Part shown: positions 8,469 to 17,554 of the stretch, piece after piece
Position numbering within the stretch: the stretch's first letter is position 1
How the letters are laid out: the number at the start of each line of letters is the position of its first letter
From: Psychrobacter celer
GTDB taxonomy: Bacteria; Pseudomonadota; Gammaproteobacteria; Pseudomonadales; Moraxellaceae
Reading direction: 5' to 3'
Assembly: GCF_016107555.1 (NCBI RefSeq)
Contig: NZ_JABASU010000001.1
Span: 124,001-188,000 of the forward strand
DNA length: 64,000 bases
Program-made: the position numbers and the translations under genes
The notes under the pieces: model-generated
Databases searched by the model: none
Told to the model about the DNA's origin: nothing
Seen by the model: the letters and a program-made list of their open reading frames with translations, nothing else

Positions 8469-10043
8469 ATGCGTAAGCGTAACGACGATACCCATAACCG
8501 AGCTTTACTAACGAAAGATAGCAATCAGTCTCGCCGCGAGCGACTGACGTCCGCTGTCATGACGACGCTCGCTAGCGTCACAGGCACGGCGGCGCTGGTC
8601 GCTGTCCATCATCATTATCGTAAACGCCGGCAGCCCGATGCGAGCTTGCAAGATTACGTGATCGGTGTCCGTGCGCAGTGGCAGACATGGCAGCTGAGCA
8701 GTAGCTCAGAGCCACAGCCGTCGGAGCAGCCTAAGTGGTCAAAGCTAGCACGCTTTTGCCATGCTTGCCAGCAGGCGACAGTGACATGGCAGAGAGCCTA
8801 TCAGCAGCCTTATTCAGATAACACTGATAACAATGTTATATCTGATTTGGCTGCTGTGCATACCACCACCATGATGGCACGCCCCGTTTGCTGGGTAAGT
8901 GGGGTGGCATCTATGCCAAAAAATCTTACTGACACTGACCACACTGATGGCCAGTCTGACAATGACTTTGGCGTCGTCGGTATTGACGCTGATAGACAGA
9001 TCGTTTGGCAGACCACCATGCCTGAGCGTGTCCATGATATCGTCGTACAGCCGTCTGTCGATGGAGTGCTTGATACAGATACCCAGTACGATATGCAATA
9101 CCATAAAACCAATCATCATCAGCGCCGTGATGTCGTGGTGATGGGACGTCGCCCTAGTGAGAAGTTTTGGGTGCTTGATACTGCCACAGGGCAGGTCAAG
9201 ACAGCTATTCAAGCGGCAAACCATCGACATTTTTATGGTCATGCCTGCTATAGCTTAGATGCCCAGCGTTTGTATGTGACCGAAAACGATACGGTGAGCC
9301 TCGATGGCAAAATCGGTGTCTATGATGCGACTGATGACTATCAGAAAATCGCAGAATTTGATGCTTTTGGTATCGGCCCGCATGAGCTGGTGATGCATCC
9401 TGATGGCGACACACTGGTGATCGCCAATGGCGGTATCAAAACCGAGCGTGCCTCACGCGAAGAGCTAAATCTCGATAGCATGCGCCCGTCATTGGTGTAT
9501 CTCAATCGTCATACGGGCGCGTTGCTAGAGCAGGTCGTCCCAGCGCACAACCAGATGAGCGTGCGTCATCTCGCCATGCATGACGATGGCAGGGTGATGA
9601 TTGGTATTCAGTTTCAAGGAGATAAGCATATCAATGTGCCCTTGGTACTGACGCATCATCGCGGCGATGCTGACTTCGAGCCGCTCACCATGCCTAATGA
9701 TGAGTGGCAGCGCTTTCATCAGTATATCGCCAGCGTCGCCGTCGATAGTGTGCATGATTTACTATGCGTCACCACCCCAATTGGCGGCTGTGCGGCGATT
9801 TATGATCTAAATACGCAGCAGCTGATCGATGATGTCAGTTTACCAGATTGTGCGGGCGCGTCGGTGTTGGCTGATGAGAAAAAAGCAGGTTTTATCGTGA
9901 GTGATGGGCAAGGGCGGCTAACGACATTGGAGGTGAAGTCGGCACCGACAGCAGCCAACACATCGCTAGATACCGCTTGGCAAGTGAGGAGCGATAGCAA
10001 GTGGCATAAAATGTCTTTTGACAATCATTTGCAAGCGCTATAA
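8469..10043 (+). CDS. DUF1513 beta-propeller-like protein
   Basis: A 524-residue member of the DUF1513 family, which looks like a WD40/YVTN-type propeller. Characteristic segments are RHFYGHACYSLDAQRLYVTEND (in part, about residues 252-273), IGPHELVMHPDGDTLVIANGG (in part, about 312-332) and NQMSVRHLAMHDDGRV (about 360-375). A twin-arginine-like or basic N-terminus (MRKRND, then RRERLTS) precedes a weak hydrophobic stretch, so export is possible but uncertain. It starts three bases after the stop of the second imelysin. DUF1513 proteins commonly close imelysin/DUF1111 clusters; their function is unknown. Confidence 0.85.
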   Translation: MRKRNDDTHNRALLTKDSNQSRRERLTSAVMTTLASVTGTAALVAVHHHYRKRRQPDASLQDYVIGVRAQWQTWQLSSSSEPQPSEQPKWSKLARFCHACQQATVTWQRAYQQPYSDNTDNNVISDLAAVHTTTMMARPVCWVSGVASMPKNLTDTDHTDGQSDNDFGVVGIDADRQIVWQTTMPERVHDIVVQPSVDGVLDTDTQYDMQYHKTNHHQRRDVVVMGRRPSEKFWVLDTATGQVKTAIQAANHRHFYGHACYSLDAQRLYVTENDTVSLDGKIGVYDATDDYQKIAEFDAFGIGPHELVMHPDGDTLVIANGGIKTERASREELNLDSMRPSLVYLNRHTGALLEQVVPAHNQMSVRHLAMHDDGRVMIGIQFQGDKHINVPLVLTHHRGDADFEPLTMPNDEWQRFHQYIASVAVDSVHDLLCVTTPIGGCAAIYDLNTQQLIDDVSLPDCAGASVLADEKKAGFIVSDGQGRLTTLEVKSAPTAANTSLDTAWQVRSDSKWHKMSFDNHLQAL

Positions 10044-10113
10044 CGGCGATAAGTGCTAAATAACAAAGCAAGAATATAAGTATGTAAGGAGACAGGCCAT
10101 CAGTCTACATGCG

Positions 10114-10740
10114 GTGAGACAACATCTTGCGCAGGCAGGGATAGAGCTGCAAGTCCATAAAAAGCGCGTCAAAAACATCAATTTTCGCTTAAAGCCGTAC
10201 ACATTGATGGTCTCCGCACCGGCTTTTATCAGTACCGCGCAGATCGAGCAAGCCATTGCCAAGCGTGTGTCTTGGGCAATCGACAATCATGCACAAGTCT
10301 TAGAGCAGCACCAGCGTAAACATCGTCCTTTAGCGGACGCTTCAACGGCCGACAGCCCTATTTTACTTTGGGGTGCCGAGCAATCTATCACACTCAGCCA
10401 TGATAAAAAACTGGCCTATTACCGTGAGCAGCTTGCGGCTATCATGCCGTCATTGTTTGACAAATGGCAACCTGTGGTCGGTGCCTATGCCAATGAGATA
10501 CGCCTAAAAAAGATGCATACGCGCTGGGGCAGCTGCAACACACGCGCGCGTCGTATTTGGCTATCTGTGTATCTGCCTGCCTATCCGCTTGAATGTACTG
10601 AATATGTCATCGTCCATGAGCTGTGCCACCTGCATCATGCCAACCATAGCCATGAGTTTTGGCAAACGGTGGCGGCCGCGATGCCAGACTACCGGTATTG
10701 GCACGATATGCTAGCAGGCAAGACAGGGCAGTTGGATTAA
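10114..10740 (+). CDS. SprT/YgjP-like zinc metalloprotease (DUF45, M48-related)
   Basis: About 208 residues. The zinc site is HELCHLHHANHSHEFW near residues 169-184, with two histidines and a glutamate in HExxH and a third histidine downstream. The middle contains the family signature KKMHTRWGSCNTRARRIWLS (about residues 130-149). Start is uncertain: the only standard codon is the GTG at 10114, yet the best ribosome site (AAGGAG, 10086-10091) lies 23 bases before it, better placed for a non-standard ATC at 10099. No signal peptide is seen, so it is probably cytoplasmic. Substrate is unknown. Confidence 0.8.
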   Translation: MRQHLAQAGIELQVHKKRVKNINFRLKPYTLMVSAPAFISTAQIEQAIAKRVSWAIDNHAQVLEQHQRKHRPLADASTADSPILLWGAEQSITLSHDKKLAYYREQLAAIMPSLFDKWQPVVGAYANEIRLKKMHTRWGSCNTRARRIWLSVYLPAYPLECTEYVIVHELCHLHHANHSHEFWQTVAAAMPDYRYWHDMLAGKTGQLD

Positions 10741-10869
10741 GAATGGTATGGTCAATCCTATATAATATCGACATAATATCGACCATAATACTGACTAAAA
10801 TACTGATATGATAATCTATAACAGTACAAAACGTATTATTTAAAATAAGCAATCAAGGATAAATATAAT

Positions 10870-11472
10870 ATGGAAAATGTCAGTCAAGCCGAGTTTTGGC
10901 AGCAGCGCTACGAGCAAGACAGTACCGGTTGGGATATGGGGCAAGTGTCGCCACCGCTCAAAGCCTATATAGACCAGTTGCCTGAATCTGCTAAGGCGCA
11001 GGCTATTTTGGTGCCAGGAGCAGGGAATGCTTACGAGGTAGGCTATTTGCATGAGCAATGCTTTACTAATGTGACGCTGGTGGACTTTGCTCCAGCGCCC
11101 ATCAATGACTTTGCCGAGCGCTATCCTGACTTTCCATCTGAGCATTTAGTTTGTGCCGACTTTTTTGAGTTATCGCCTGCGCAGTATCAGTTTGATTGGG
11201 TACTTGAGCAGACGTTTTTTTGTGCCATTGACCCTTCACGCCGCGACGATTATGTCAAAAAAATGGCCTCACTGCTCAAACCACAAGGTAAGCTGGTTGG
11301 CGTGTTGTTTGATGTCGATTTTGGCCGTGATGAGCCGCCCTTTGGTGGTACAAAAGAAGCGTATCAGCAGCATTTTGCCAGCCATTTTGATATAGATATT
11401 ATGGAGCGCTGCTATAACTCACATCCGGCACGGCAAGGCAGAGAGCTATTTATTAAGCTGCAAGCAAAGTAA
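10870..11472 (+). CDS. TPMT-family SAM-dependent methyltransferase
   Basis: A 200-residue class I methyltransferase of the thiopurine S-methyltransferase family. The SAM-binding glycine loop is LVPGAGNAYEVGYL (about residues 46-59), followed by the acidic strand VTLVDFAPAPIN. The family block EQTFFCAIDPSRR (about residues 112-124) and PPFGGTKEAY (155-164) are present. Bacterial members methylate thiols or tellurite/selenite species, and some act on thiocyanate or sulfide; the substrate here is not known. An AAGGA site precedes the ATG. Its last 20 bases overlap the end of the opposing HD-type gene. Confidence 0.88.
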   Translation: MENVSQAEFWQQRYEQDSTGWDMGQVSPPLKAYIDQLPESAKAQAILVPGAGNAYEVGYLHEQCFTNVTLVDFAPAPINDFAERYPDFPSEHLVCADFFELSPAQYQFDWVLEQTFFCAIDPSRRDDYVKKMASLLKPQGKLVGVLFDVDFGRDEPPFGGTKEAYQQHFASHFDIDIMERCYNSHPARQGRELFIKLQAK

Positions 11473-12112
11473 GCTCCCGCCTGATATTCTTACGCGCTTG
11501 AGCTTCTAAGCGCTGATAGTAATAGTCCGTTAAATACAGTCTCGGATGAGCGAGCAAGCCCTTTAATACTTGCGTGCGTCCTACTCGATACGCCACTTTT
11601 GCAACATGAGCATACTCTTGTCGCACCGATTTAGCATATTCTTCATACTCAGGCCAACTTGCGCCTAAAACAGATAAATCCATATCGAGCAAATAGGCAG
11701 CGTCACGGTCGGCATGGTCAGTAAGCTGATGATCTGCAGTCATCATTATTAGATCGTAAATACGTTTAACCTGTTTAGAGGTCAAATATTTATCTAAGAC
11801 TTGCACTGCATACTCAGCGCTTTTTAGCTCATTATCATTACGTATCGGCGCATAAATCACGTCATGATAAAACAATGCTAAGGCAATAATAGCCGGCTGC
11901 TGTAGCTTATGATTAATCTGCTCAAACTGACAAAAAAGCTGCTGCAAATGTGTGAGCGTATGATAAGCGCGAGTAGACTCATTGTAACGATTGGCGATAT
12001 CCTGCCAAAGCGCATGAGCTTGCGCAGGCTTAACATCGCTATTTGTAGCCGATAGTAGATGCTTCTCAAAGCATTGACTAAGACGAGAGCTGGTTTGCAA
12101 GAGGTCGGTCAT
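11453..12112 (-). CDS. HD-superfamily metal-dependent hydrolase
   Basis: A 219-residue protein of the predicted HD-type phosphohydrolase group (COG4339). Metal ligands are suggested by RAYHTLTHLQ (H near residues 51 and 54), the HD pair in LALFYHDVIY (about residues 78-87), and YLLDMDLSVLG (about residues 140-150). Length and motif order fit the family well. It starts six bases after the stop of oxyR on the same strand, so the two are probably cotranscribed. Substrate is unknown. Confidence 0.8.
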   Translation of the reverse strand: MTDLLQTSSRLSQCFEKHLLSATNSDVKPAQAHALWQDIANRYNESTRAYHTLTHLQQLFCQFEQINHKLQQPAIIALALFYHDVIYAPIRNDNELKSAEYAVQVLDKYLTSKQVKRIYDLIMMTADHQLTDHADRDAAYLLDMDLSVLGASWPEYEEYAKSVRQEYAHVAKVAYRVGRTQVLKGLLAHPRLYLTDYYYQRLEAQARKNIRRELTLLAA

Positions 12113-12118
12113 ATTTGC

Positions 12119-13027
12119 TTAGCTCTTATTGGCCGCTTCTTCTAATGCTTGTTTAAACACATTACCCAGCAAGTTGACATCATCGACCCGCGCATAGTTT
12201 AAACGCGTGACAAAGGCAATGTGACGATGCGGTCCGGCCTCGGAAAGTGGCACAGCGACCGCGTTTTGGTTATGTAGATGCAGCTGATCTAAGGCCATCT
12301 CTGGCACCAGCGTCGTTCCCATGTTGGCAAGTGCCATCTGAATCAAAGTATTGAGACTGGCATCAGAAAAACTTGATTTCATCTCAGCGCGATCGAAATG
12401 ACAGACGGATAAGGTTTGATCGGTTAAGCAGTGACCCTCGCCTAATAGCATCAGATTCGCGGTCGCTAGCTCATCAGAGCTAATGCTATCAAGCTTGGCG
12501 TGTACATCATCTTTGGGGAATACCGCAAAAAAGTCCTCACTCCAAAACTCAAAACTGTGTAGCCCATCGACCGCATAAGGCAAGGCAATAATAGCAGTAT
12601 CGATATGGCCGTAGCGTACCTGCTCGAGTAGGCGCTCGGTTTGCTGCTCGATGATGGTCATACGAAACTCAGGATAATGCTCGCGCAGCGCGGGCAGTAC
12701 TTTAGGCAGCAAGTACGGGGCAATCGTTGGAATGATACCGACCGTCATCGGATATGCAAGCGGGGTCTTGTGACTGTGGGCGCGTGTGGTCAAATCTCGC
12801 ACTTCAGAAAACACCCGCTGCGCGCGTGTCAAGATATCTTGCCCAATCGGGGTGATCAGCACTTGCTTATTGTTACGCTCAAAAATCTGCGTATCTAGCT
12901 GTTTTTCGAGCTCAGCGATACCGAGACTCAGCGCAGACTGTGAAATATTACATTCTTCGGCCGCGCGCTTAAAATGGCGGTGTTTGGCGACGGCTAAGGC
13001 AAACTCAAGTTGACGTAAAGTAATCAT
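12119..13027 (-). CDS. oxyR: LysR-type hydrogen peroxide regulator OxyR
   Basis: A 302-residue LysR-family regulator. The winged helix-turn-helix occupies residues 1-60 (LEFALAVAKHRHFKRAAEEC, then ISQSALSLGIAELEKQL). The redox pair sits in GEGHCLTDQTLSVCHF as Cys200 and Cys209, nine residues apart exactly as Cys199/Cys208 in E. coli OxyR, with the family GHCL-DQ motif. It should activate peroxide defence genes after disulfide formation. It is divergent from ahpC across 293 bases, the usual arrangement, and is followed by an HD-type hydrolase gene. Confidence 0.93.
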   Translation of the reverse strand: MITLRQLEFALAVAKHRHFKRAAEECNISQSALSLGIAELEKQLDTQIFERNNKQVLITPIGQDILTRAQRVFSEVRDLTTRAHSHKTPLAYPMTVGIIPTIAPYLLPKVLPALREHYPEFRMTIIEQQTERLLEQVRYGHIDTAIIALPYAVDGLHSFEFWSEDFFAVFPKDDVHAKLDSISSDELATANLMLLGEGHCLTDQTLSVCHFDRAEMKSSFSDASLNTLIQMALANMGTTLVPEMALDQLHLHNQNAVAVPLSEAGPHRHIAFVTRLNYARVDDVNLLGNVFKQALEEAANKS

Positions 13028-13320
13028 AAAACCTCTCTATTTATGGGCTTTTTAATGCTATCTTGTCAGATGATTGATGTCGGATACTTGCTTACTATCA
13101 GGCCAGCATACACGCGTACAGCACTGATGATAAAAACTAGAGATAATAGTTTAACAAGTTTAATAAAACAAAACATCACATTAAAAACTTTTAACTGGAT
13201 TAACCATGAAATTCGCGTATAGTTTGTCATGTAGCTCAGAGAGTTAAAGGCTTGGTAAAAACAGCCAACTCTATCATCACAATGTAACTTAAAACACTGT
13301 AATCAAAAAAGGAGCCAATC
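13028..13320. promoter_or_regulatory. oxyR-ahpC divergent control region
   Basis: 293 bases between the start codons. A likely ahpC -10 element TATAGT is at 13218-13223, about 100 bases before the ATG. A clear four-part ATAG-CTAT OxyR operator could not be made out by eye. A strong ribosome site AAAGGAG precedes ahpC. Confidence 0.5.
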
Positions 13321-13887
13321 ATGGCAGCTATTATCAATCAAGAAATCCCAGAATTCTCAACAGAAGCGTTTGTAAACGGTGAGTTCAAAACCATCACTTC
13401 AGAAGACGTAAAAGGCAGCTGGGCTGTGTTTATGTTTTACCCACACGACTTTACTTTTGTTTGCCCAACTGAGCTTGAAGACATGGCAAACCATTACCAA
13501 GAGCTAAAAGACTTAGGCGTAGAAGTGTACTCAGTATCAACTGACACGCATTTTGTACACAAAGCATGGCACGACTCTTCAGAAGCGATTGGCAAAGTCA
13601 CTTTCCCAATGCTAGGTGATGGCACTGGTAAAATCACTCGTGGTTTTAACATCATGATCGAAGAAGACAACGCAGCGCTTCGCGGTACTTTCATCGTCGA
13701 TCCAGACGGCCTCATCAAAGTAGCTGAAATCCATGACCTAGGCATCGGCCGTAGCGCAAAAGACGTGGTCCGTAAAGTAAAAGCCGCTCAGTACGTTCGT
13801 GACAACGACGGCGAAGTTTGCCCAGCCGCTTGGGAGCAAGGTCAAGCAACGCTAAAACCAAGCCTTGATTTGGTTGGTAAAATCTAA
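13321..13887 (+). CDS. ahpC: Alkyl hydroperoxide reductase subunit C (peroxiredoxin)
   Basis: A 188-residue typical 2-Cys peroxiredoxin. The peroxidatic cysteine is Cys48 in FTFVCPTE and the resolving cysteine is Cys167 in GEVCPAAW. The length equals that of E. coli AhpC (about 187). It reduces hydrogen peroxide and organic hydroperoxides in the cytoplasm and is re-reduced by AhpF, encoded 1.9 kb downstream. The strong ribosome site and the restricted codon choice suggest high expression. A terminator follows directly. Confidence 0.96.
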   Translation: MAAIINQEIPEFSTEAFVNGEFKTITSEDVKGSWAVFMFYPHDFTFVCPTELEDMANHYQELKDLGVEVYSVSTDTHFVHKAWHDSSEAIGKVTFPMLGDGTGKITRGFNIMIEEDNAALRGTFIVDPDGLIKVAEIHDLGIGRSAKDVVRKVKAAQYVRDNDGEVCPAAWEQGQATLKPSLDLVGKI

Positions 13888-13957
13888 GTAGTCGATACAT
13901 TATTTAGATAATTTTATAGCACTGGTCATTAATTATATTTGGCCAGTATTATAGACA

Positions 13958-13994
13958 AAGACCCCATCAGCAGATGTTGATAGGGTCTTTTTTT
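13958..13994 (+). terminator. Terminator after ahpC
   Basis: Stem AAGACCC / GGGTCTT with an inner ATCA / TGAT pairing, followed by seven T. It separates ahpC from the SDR gene. Confidence 0.85.
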
Positions 13995-14167
13995 ACATCT
14001 CGTCCACAGGTTGACACCAGATTTTACCAAATTCTATTTTCGGTTATTTATGCTGATAACAGGCTTTGCACGATAAGCGGCAGTGGATTATTCAAAAGCT
14101 TGTTTTATCATCGATGATTTAATCACAACCATTATAAGAATGAATAGGATAATAAAGGAGTAAAATC

Positions 14168-15034
14168 ATGAGTCATCAATCAGAAAATAAAGACTTCCCT
14201 CAGCAGCAGCAGTCTTTGCCCGGCTCGCAAAAACAACAACATCCAAGCCCTGAGGTACTACCGCGCGACTATCCAGATGGCAAGCTGGCTGGCAAAGTCG
14301 CGATTGTAACGGGGGCTGATAGCGGCATCGGTCAAGCGGTGGCGATTTTATTTGCCAAAGAAGGCGCAGATGTGGTGGTCAGCTATCTATGTGAAGATGA
14401 AGACGCTAAAAAGACGCAGCATCACGTTGAGTCCTATGGTCGCCGCTGTTTATTGGTTGCCTCTGACTTGTCAAATGAAGACAAATGTAAGGCGCTCATT
14501 GATAGAACGGTTAAAGAGTTTGGCAAAATCGATGTTTTGGTCAATAATGCAGGCAGACAAGTCGAGCAGCAAACGCTCACGGACATCAGCACCGAGCAGC
14601 TCGATCAGACCATTCATACCAATTTTTATCCGCATTTTTGGCTGAGCAAATTTGCCCTGCCGCACATGCAAGCGGGCAGTAGTATTATTAATACTACCTC
14701 CATCACCGCCTACCGCGGCAGCGATCATCTGATGGACTATGCTGCAACCAAAGGCGCTATTTTATCCTTTACCCGTGCGCTCTCCAACAATTTGATGAGT
14801 AATGATAAAGGTATCCGCGTCAATGGTGTTGCGCCGGGGCCAATTTGGACACCGCTTATCGTCGCATCATTCACACCCGATGAAATTGAAACATTTGGCC
14901 AAAGCTCGCCGATGGGACGAGCAGGGCAGCCCAATGAGGTCGCGCCTGCTTACTTGTACTTAGCAAGTGATGATGCAAGCTATGTGACAGGACAAGTGAT
15001 ACACGTCAATGGCGGCGAAATCATTGGCGGTTGA
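14168..15034 (+). CDS. Short-chain dehydrogenase/reductase (YghA/YhdF-like)
   Basis: A 288-residue classical SDR with an N-terminal extension of about 40 residues that is rich in Q, S and P and is typical of the YghA/YhdF subgroup. The nucleotide site is VTGADSGIGQAVA (about residues 47-59), NNAG follows at about residues 126-129, and the catalytic YxxxK is YAATK (about 194-198). The end VTGQVIHVNGG is the usual SDR C-terminus. NADPH or NADH use and substrate are not clear. Its place between ahpC and ahpF suggests a stress role, but it is bounded by terminators. Confidence 0.88.
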   Translation: MSHQSENKDFPQQQQSLPGSQKQQHPSPEVLPRDYPDGKLAGKVAIVTGADSGIGQAVAILFAKEGADVVVSYLCEDEDAKKTQHHVESYGRRCLLVASDLSNEDKCKALIDRTVKEFGKIDVLVNNAGRQVEQQTLTDISTEQLDQTIHTNFYPHFWLSKFALPHMQAGSSIINTTSITAYRGSDHLMDYAATKGAILSFTRALSNNLMSNDKGIRVNGVAPGPIWTPLIVASFTPDEIETFGQSSPMGRAGQPNEVAPAYLYLASDDASYVTGQVIHVNGGEIIGG

Positions 15035-15063
15035 TAACTATTCGCTAGTTATATTATGAAACA

Positions 15064-15096
15064 AAACCCCCATCAGCAAAAATTGATGGGGGTTTA
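15064..15096. terminator. Bidirectional terminator between SDR and ydcH-like gene
   Basis: Stem ACCCCCATCA / TGATGGGGGT around a short loop, with A-run on one side and T-run on the other. It can serve both converging genes. Confidence 0.85.
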
Positions 15097-15140
15097 TATG
15101 ATTAAAAAATGTTTGTGTTTTTGCCCTAGGGCGTATGGTG

Positions 15141-15389
15141 CTAAGCCTGAGACTGTAGTTTGTTTTTATCGATGATTTGATAAATCTCATCTTTTAAATG
15201 CAGCTTTCGTCGTTTCATTTGCTCGATTTCGTCTTCGCGGCTGGTATGTTTGACCGTGTCTTTTTCCAGCTGATTGATTTGCTGATCCAGCATGGTGTGC
15301 TCATCAAAAATGCTGGCAAAGTGACTGTCTTTTTGTTTTAGCTCGCTGATGATCTCTCGGTTATCTTGCCATGTATCAGTCTTTCTCAT
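15141..15389 (-). CDS. DUF465 (YdcH-like) small coiled-coil protein
   Basis: An 82-residue cytoplasmic protein. The start at 15389 has AAGG in the expected place; a longer open frame extends upstream but lacks family similarity. The core DSHFASIFDEHTMLDQQINQ (residues 21-40) and RRKLHLKDEIYQII (60-73) match the DUF465/YdcH family of short helical hairpins. Function is unknown. It converges on the SDR gene. Confidence 0.85.
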   Translation of the reverse strand: MRKTDTWQDNREIISELKQKDSHFASIFDEHTMLDQQINQLEKDTVKHTSREDEIEQMKRRKLHLKDEIYQIIDKNKLQSQA

Positions 15390-15799
15390 ATTGTCATCCT
15401 TGTTATGAAGCGCCAGCTTGCCACAAACACCAGCAAGATGAGCGCATGATCGTGAAGATTGCTGTAATGGTGAGACTTGAGGTTGATGCAGACAAATAAG
15501 AACCCTTCCCATTCGCCTCATTTGATTGTAGCGAAAAAACCGTCTTGATACCATGGCAATCCGCCAAGAGTGGTTTTAATATTAATTATTTTTAATAATT
15601 TACGATTGGTTTTATAAAACGTAAGGTTTGAGTTTCTCAGCTTGCCCAACATGCCTAAACCCATGATAATAGAGACATCAAAGGGCATAAACCAAATGCC
15701 CAATCGCTTCTTTATAACAGAAACAGCCATAAAAAAACCGTATTTGAACAGGCAATGCGACAGTTGCCGTTACATATCCAATAATGATGGGGAACAAAC
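15390..15799. other. Intergenic region before ahpF
   Basis: 410 bases holding the promoters for ydcH-like and ahpF genes. A 70-codon ATG-started open frame on the minus strand (15518-15730) has a hydrophobic segment but no ribosome site and no recognised family; it is not called. No obvious OxyR operator was recognised by eye. Confidence 0.4.
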
Positions 15800-17377
15800 A
15801 TGATAGATCAAAATTTATTAGATGCGATCAAAAGCTATAGCGAAAACATGACTCGTCCGATTACCTTTGTATTGGGTAGCGGTGAGCACGAAAAACGCAG
15901 TGAGTTGATTGATTTTTTGAGTAAAATCGCAGGCACGACTGATAAAATCAATTTCGATGCACAAGCCACTGACGACAGCCTGCCAAGCGCGATCAGCTTT
16001 GCGATTTATAGCCATATCGATGGCGCGCTAAGTGATACGGGTATCGTCTTTAGCGGTATCCCAGGTGGCCATGAGTTTACCTCGCTGGTTTTGGCAATCT
16101 TGCAAGCGGGCGGTCATACGCTGAAGTTAGATGAGGGTATTCAAAAACTGATCAAACGCTTTAATAAGCCGTTGCATTTTCAAACTTACGTATCGTTGTC
16201 TTGCCACAACTGCCCAGAAGTGGTGCAAGCGCTTAACCAATTTGCGATACTCAACGATGATATCAGCAACGAGATGATCGATGGTGCGTTGTTCCAAGAG
16301 CAGGTCGAGGCAAACAATATTCAAGGCGTGCCAGCGGTTTTCTTAAACGGTAAGCCATTTGCCAATGGTCTGATCGATACGGCAAAGCTCATCGGAAAAC
16401 TGCAAGAGCAGTTCCCTGACTTGCTAGCAGAGGCAGGCGCTGACGAAGACCAATTAGAGCAGCAAGATGTTACCATCATCGGTGCTGGTCCTGCTGGGGT
16501 TGCCGCCGCGATTTATACCGCGCGTAAAGGCCTCAAAGTCACCATGGTCGCTGACCGTATTGGCGGACAAGTAAAAGACACGCAAGACATCGAAAACCTG
16601 ATCTCTGTACCGTTGACTACGGGTAACGAGTTGTCAGCCAACTTTGAAAAACACTTGCGTGAGTACAACATTACCCTAAAAGAGCACGTCAGTGTCAAAG
16701 AAATCGGTGAGACGGTCGAGGAAAATTACAGCATTCATCTAAACACCGGTGAGAGCTTTGAGACGCGCAGCATTATCCTTGCGACCGGTGCCCAGTGGCG
16801 CAAGCTTGGTGTGCCAGGCGAAGAAGAAAACATCGGTCAAGGCGTGGCTTACTGTGCTCACTGTGATGGCCCGTTCTTTAAAGGTAAAGACATCGCCGTC
16901 ATCGGTGGTGGTAACTCAGGTGTCGAGGCAGCACTGGACTTAGCGGGTATTGTCAATCATGTGACGGTGCTTGAGTTTGCAGACGACCTCAAAGCCGATC
17001 AGGTGCTGATTAATAAAGCCAAAGAAAAAGACAATATCGAGTTTATCACCAATGCGGCCACTCAAGAGATCAAAGCGACTGACAATAAGGTAACGTCTAT
17101 CGTTTATCAAGATCGCAGCACCGGTGAGACCCATGAGCTCGATTTGTCAGGGGTGTTTGTGCAGATTGGTCTTGTGCCAAACACGGATTTTGTCAAAGGC
17201 TTTGTCGATCTAAATCGCTTTGGTGAGATTGAAATTGATGAGCGCTGCCGCACTGACCGCAAAGGCATCTTTGCTTGTGGTGACGTGACCACAGTCCCCT
17301 TTAAGCAGATCAATATCGCGATGGGTGAGGGTAGTAAAGCAGCATTATCAGCGTTTGAATACTTGGTGATGCAGTAA
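15800..17377 (+). CDS. ahpF: Alkyl hydroperoxide reductase subunit F
   Basis: A 525-residue flavoprotein. The N-terminal domain has tandem thioredoxin folds with the redox pair SCHNC (Cys135, Cys138). The thioredoxin-reductase-like part begins near residue 223 with the FAD site IIGAGPAG, and its redox pair is CAHC (Cys352, Cys355), followed by the NADH site VIGGGNSG. Electrons pass from NADH through FAD to the N-terminal disulfide and on to AhpC. It is separated from ahpC by an SDR and a DUF465 gene, unlike the contiguous ahpCF of enterics, and carries its own terminator. Confidence 0.96.
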   Translation: MIDQNLLDAIKSYSENMTRPITFVLGSGEHEKRSELIDFLSKIAGTTDKINFDAQATDDSLPSAISFAIYSHIDGALSDTGIVFSGIPGGHEFTSLVLAILQAGGHTLKLDEGIQKLIKRFNKPLHFQTYVSLSCHNCPEVVQALNQFAILNDDISNEMIDGALFQEQVEANNIQGVPAVFLNGKPFANGLIDTAKLIGKLQEQFPDLLAEAGADEDQLEQQDVTIIGAGPAGVAAAIYTARKGLKVTMVADRIGGQVKDTQDIENLISVPLTTGNELSANFEKHLREYNITLKEHVSVKEIGETVEENYSIHLNTGESFETRSIILATGAQWRKLGVPGEEENIGQGVAYCAHCDGPFFKGKDIAVIGGGNSGVEAALDLAGIVNHVTVLEFADDLKADQVLINKAKEKDNIEFITNAATQEIKATDNKVTSIVYQDRSTGETHELDLSGVFVQIGLVPNTDFVKGFVDLNRFGEIEIDERCRTDRKGIFACGDVTTVPFKQINIAMGEGSKAALSAFEYLVMQ

Positions 17378-17411
17378 GCTCTTACTTAATTACTTATCTT
17401 TTATAAAACAC

Positions 17412-17446
17412 ACCCCTGAAGTCTATATAGGCTTCAGGGGTTTTTT
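17412..17446 (+). terminator. Terminator after ahpF
   Basis: Stem CCCCTGAAG / CTTCAGGGG with a ten-base loop, followed by six T. Confidence 0.9.
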
Positions 17447-17554
17447 ATGGTTCATCGTTTATGCCAAGCGTCTTGAGCATTGTTAATGTCATTAGCACAG
17501 GCACTTATTGTTATTGCCATGGCGTATCTGGCGGGTGCATGACTTAATGATAGG

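Noticed and set aside
3827..10043. EfeUOB-type ferrous transporter operon
   Set aside because: The imelysins lack the cupredoxin domain of EfeO and no permease or Dyp peroxidase is present.
15518..15730. 70-codon open frame with a hydrophobic stretch
   Set aside because: It has an ATG but no Shine-Dalgarno sequence and no recognised family; it may be chance in an AT-rich gap.
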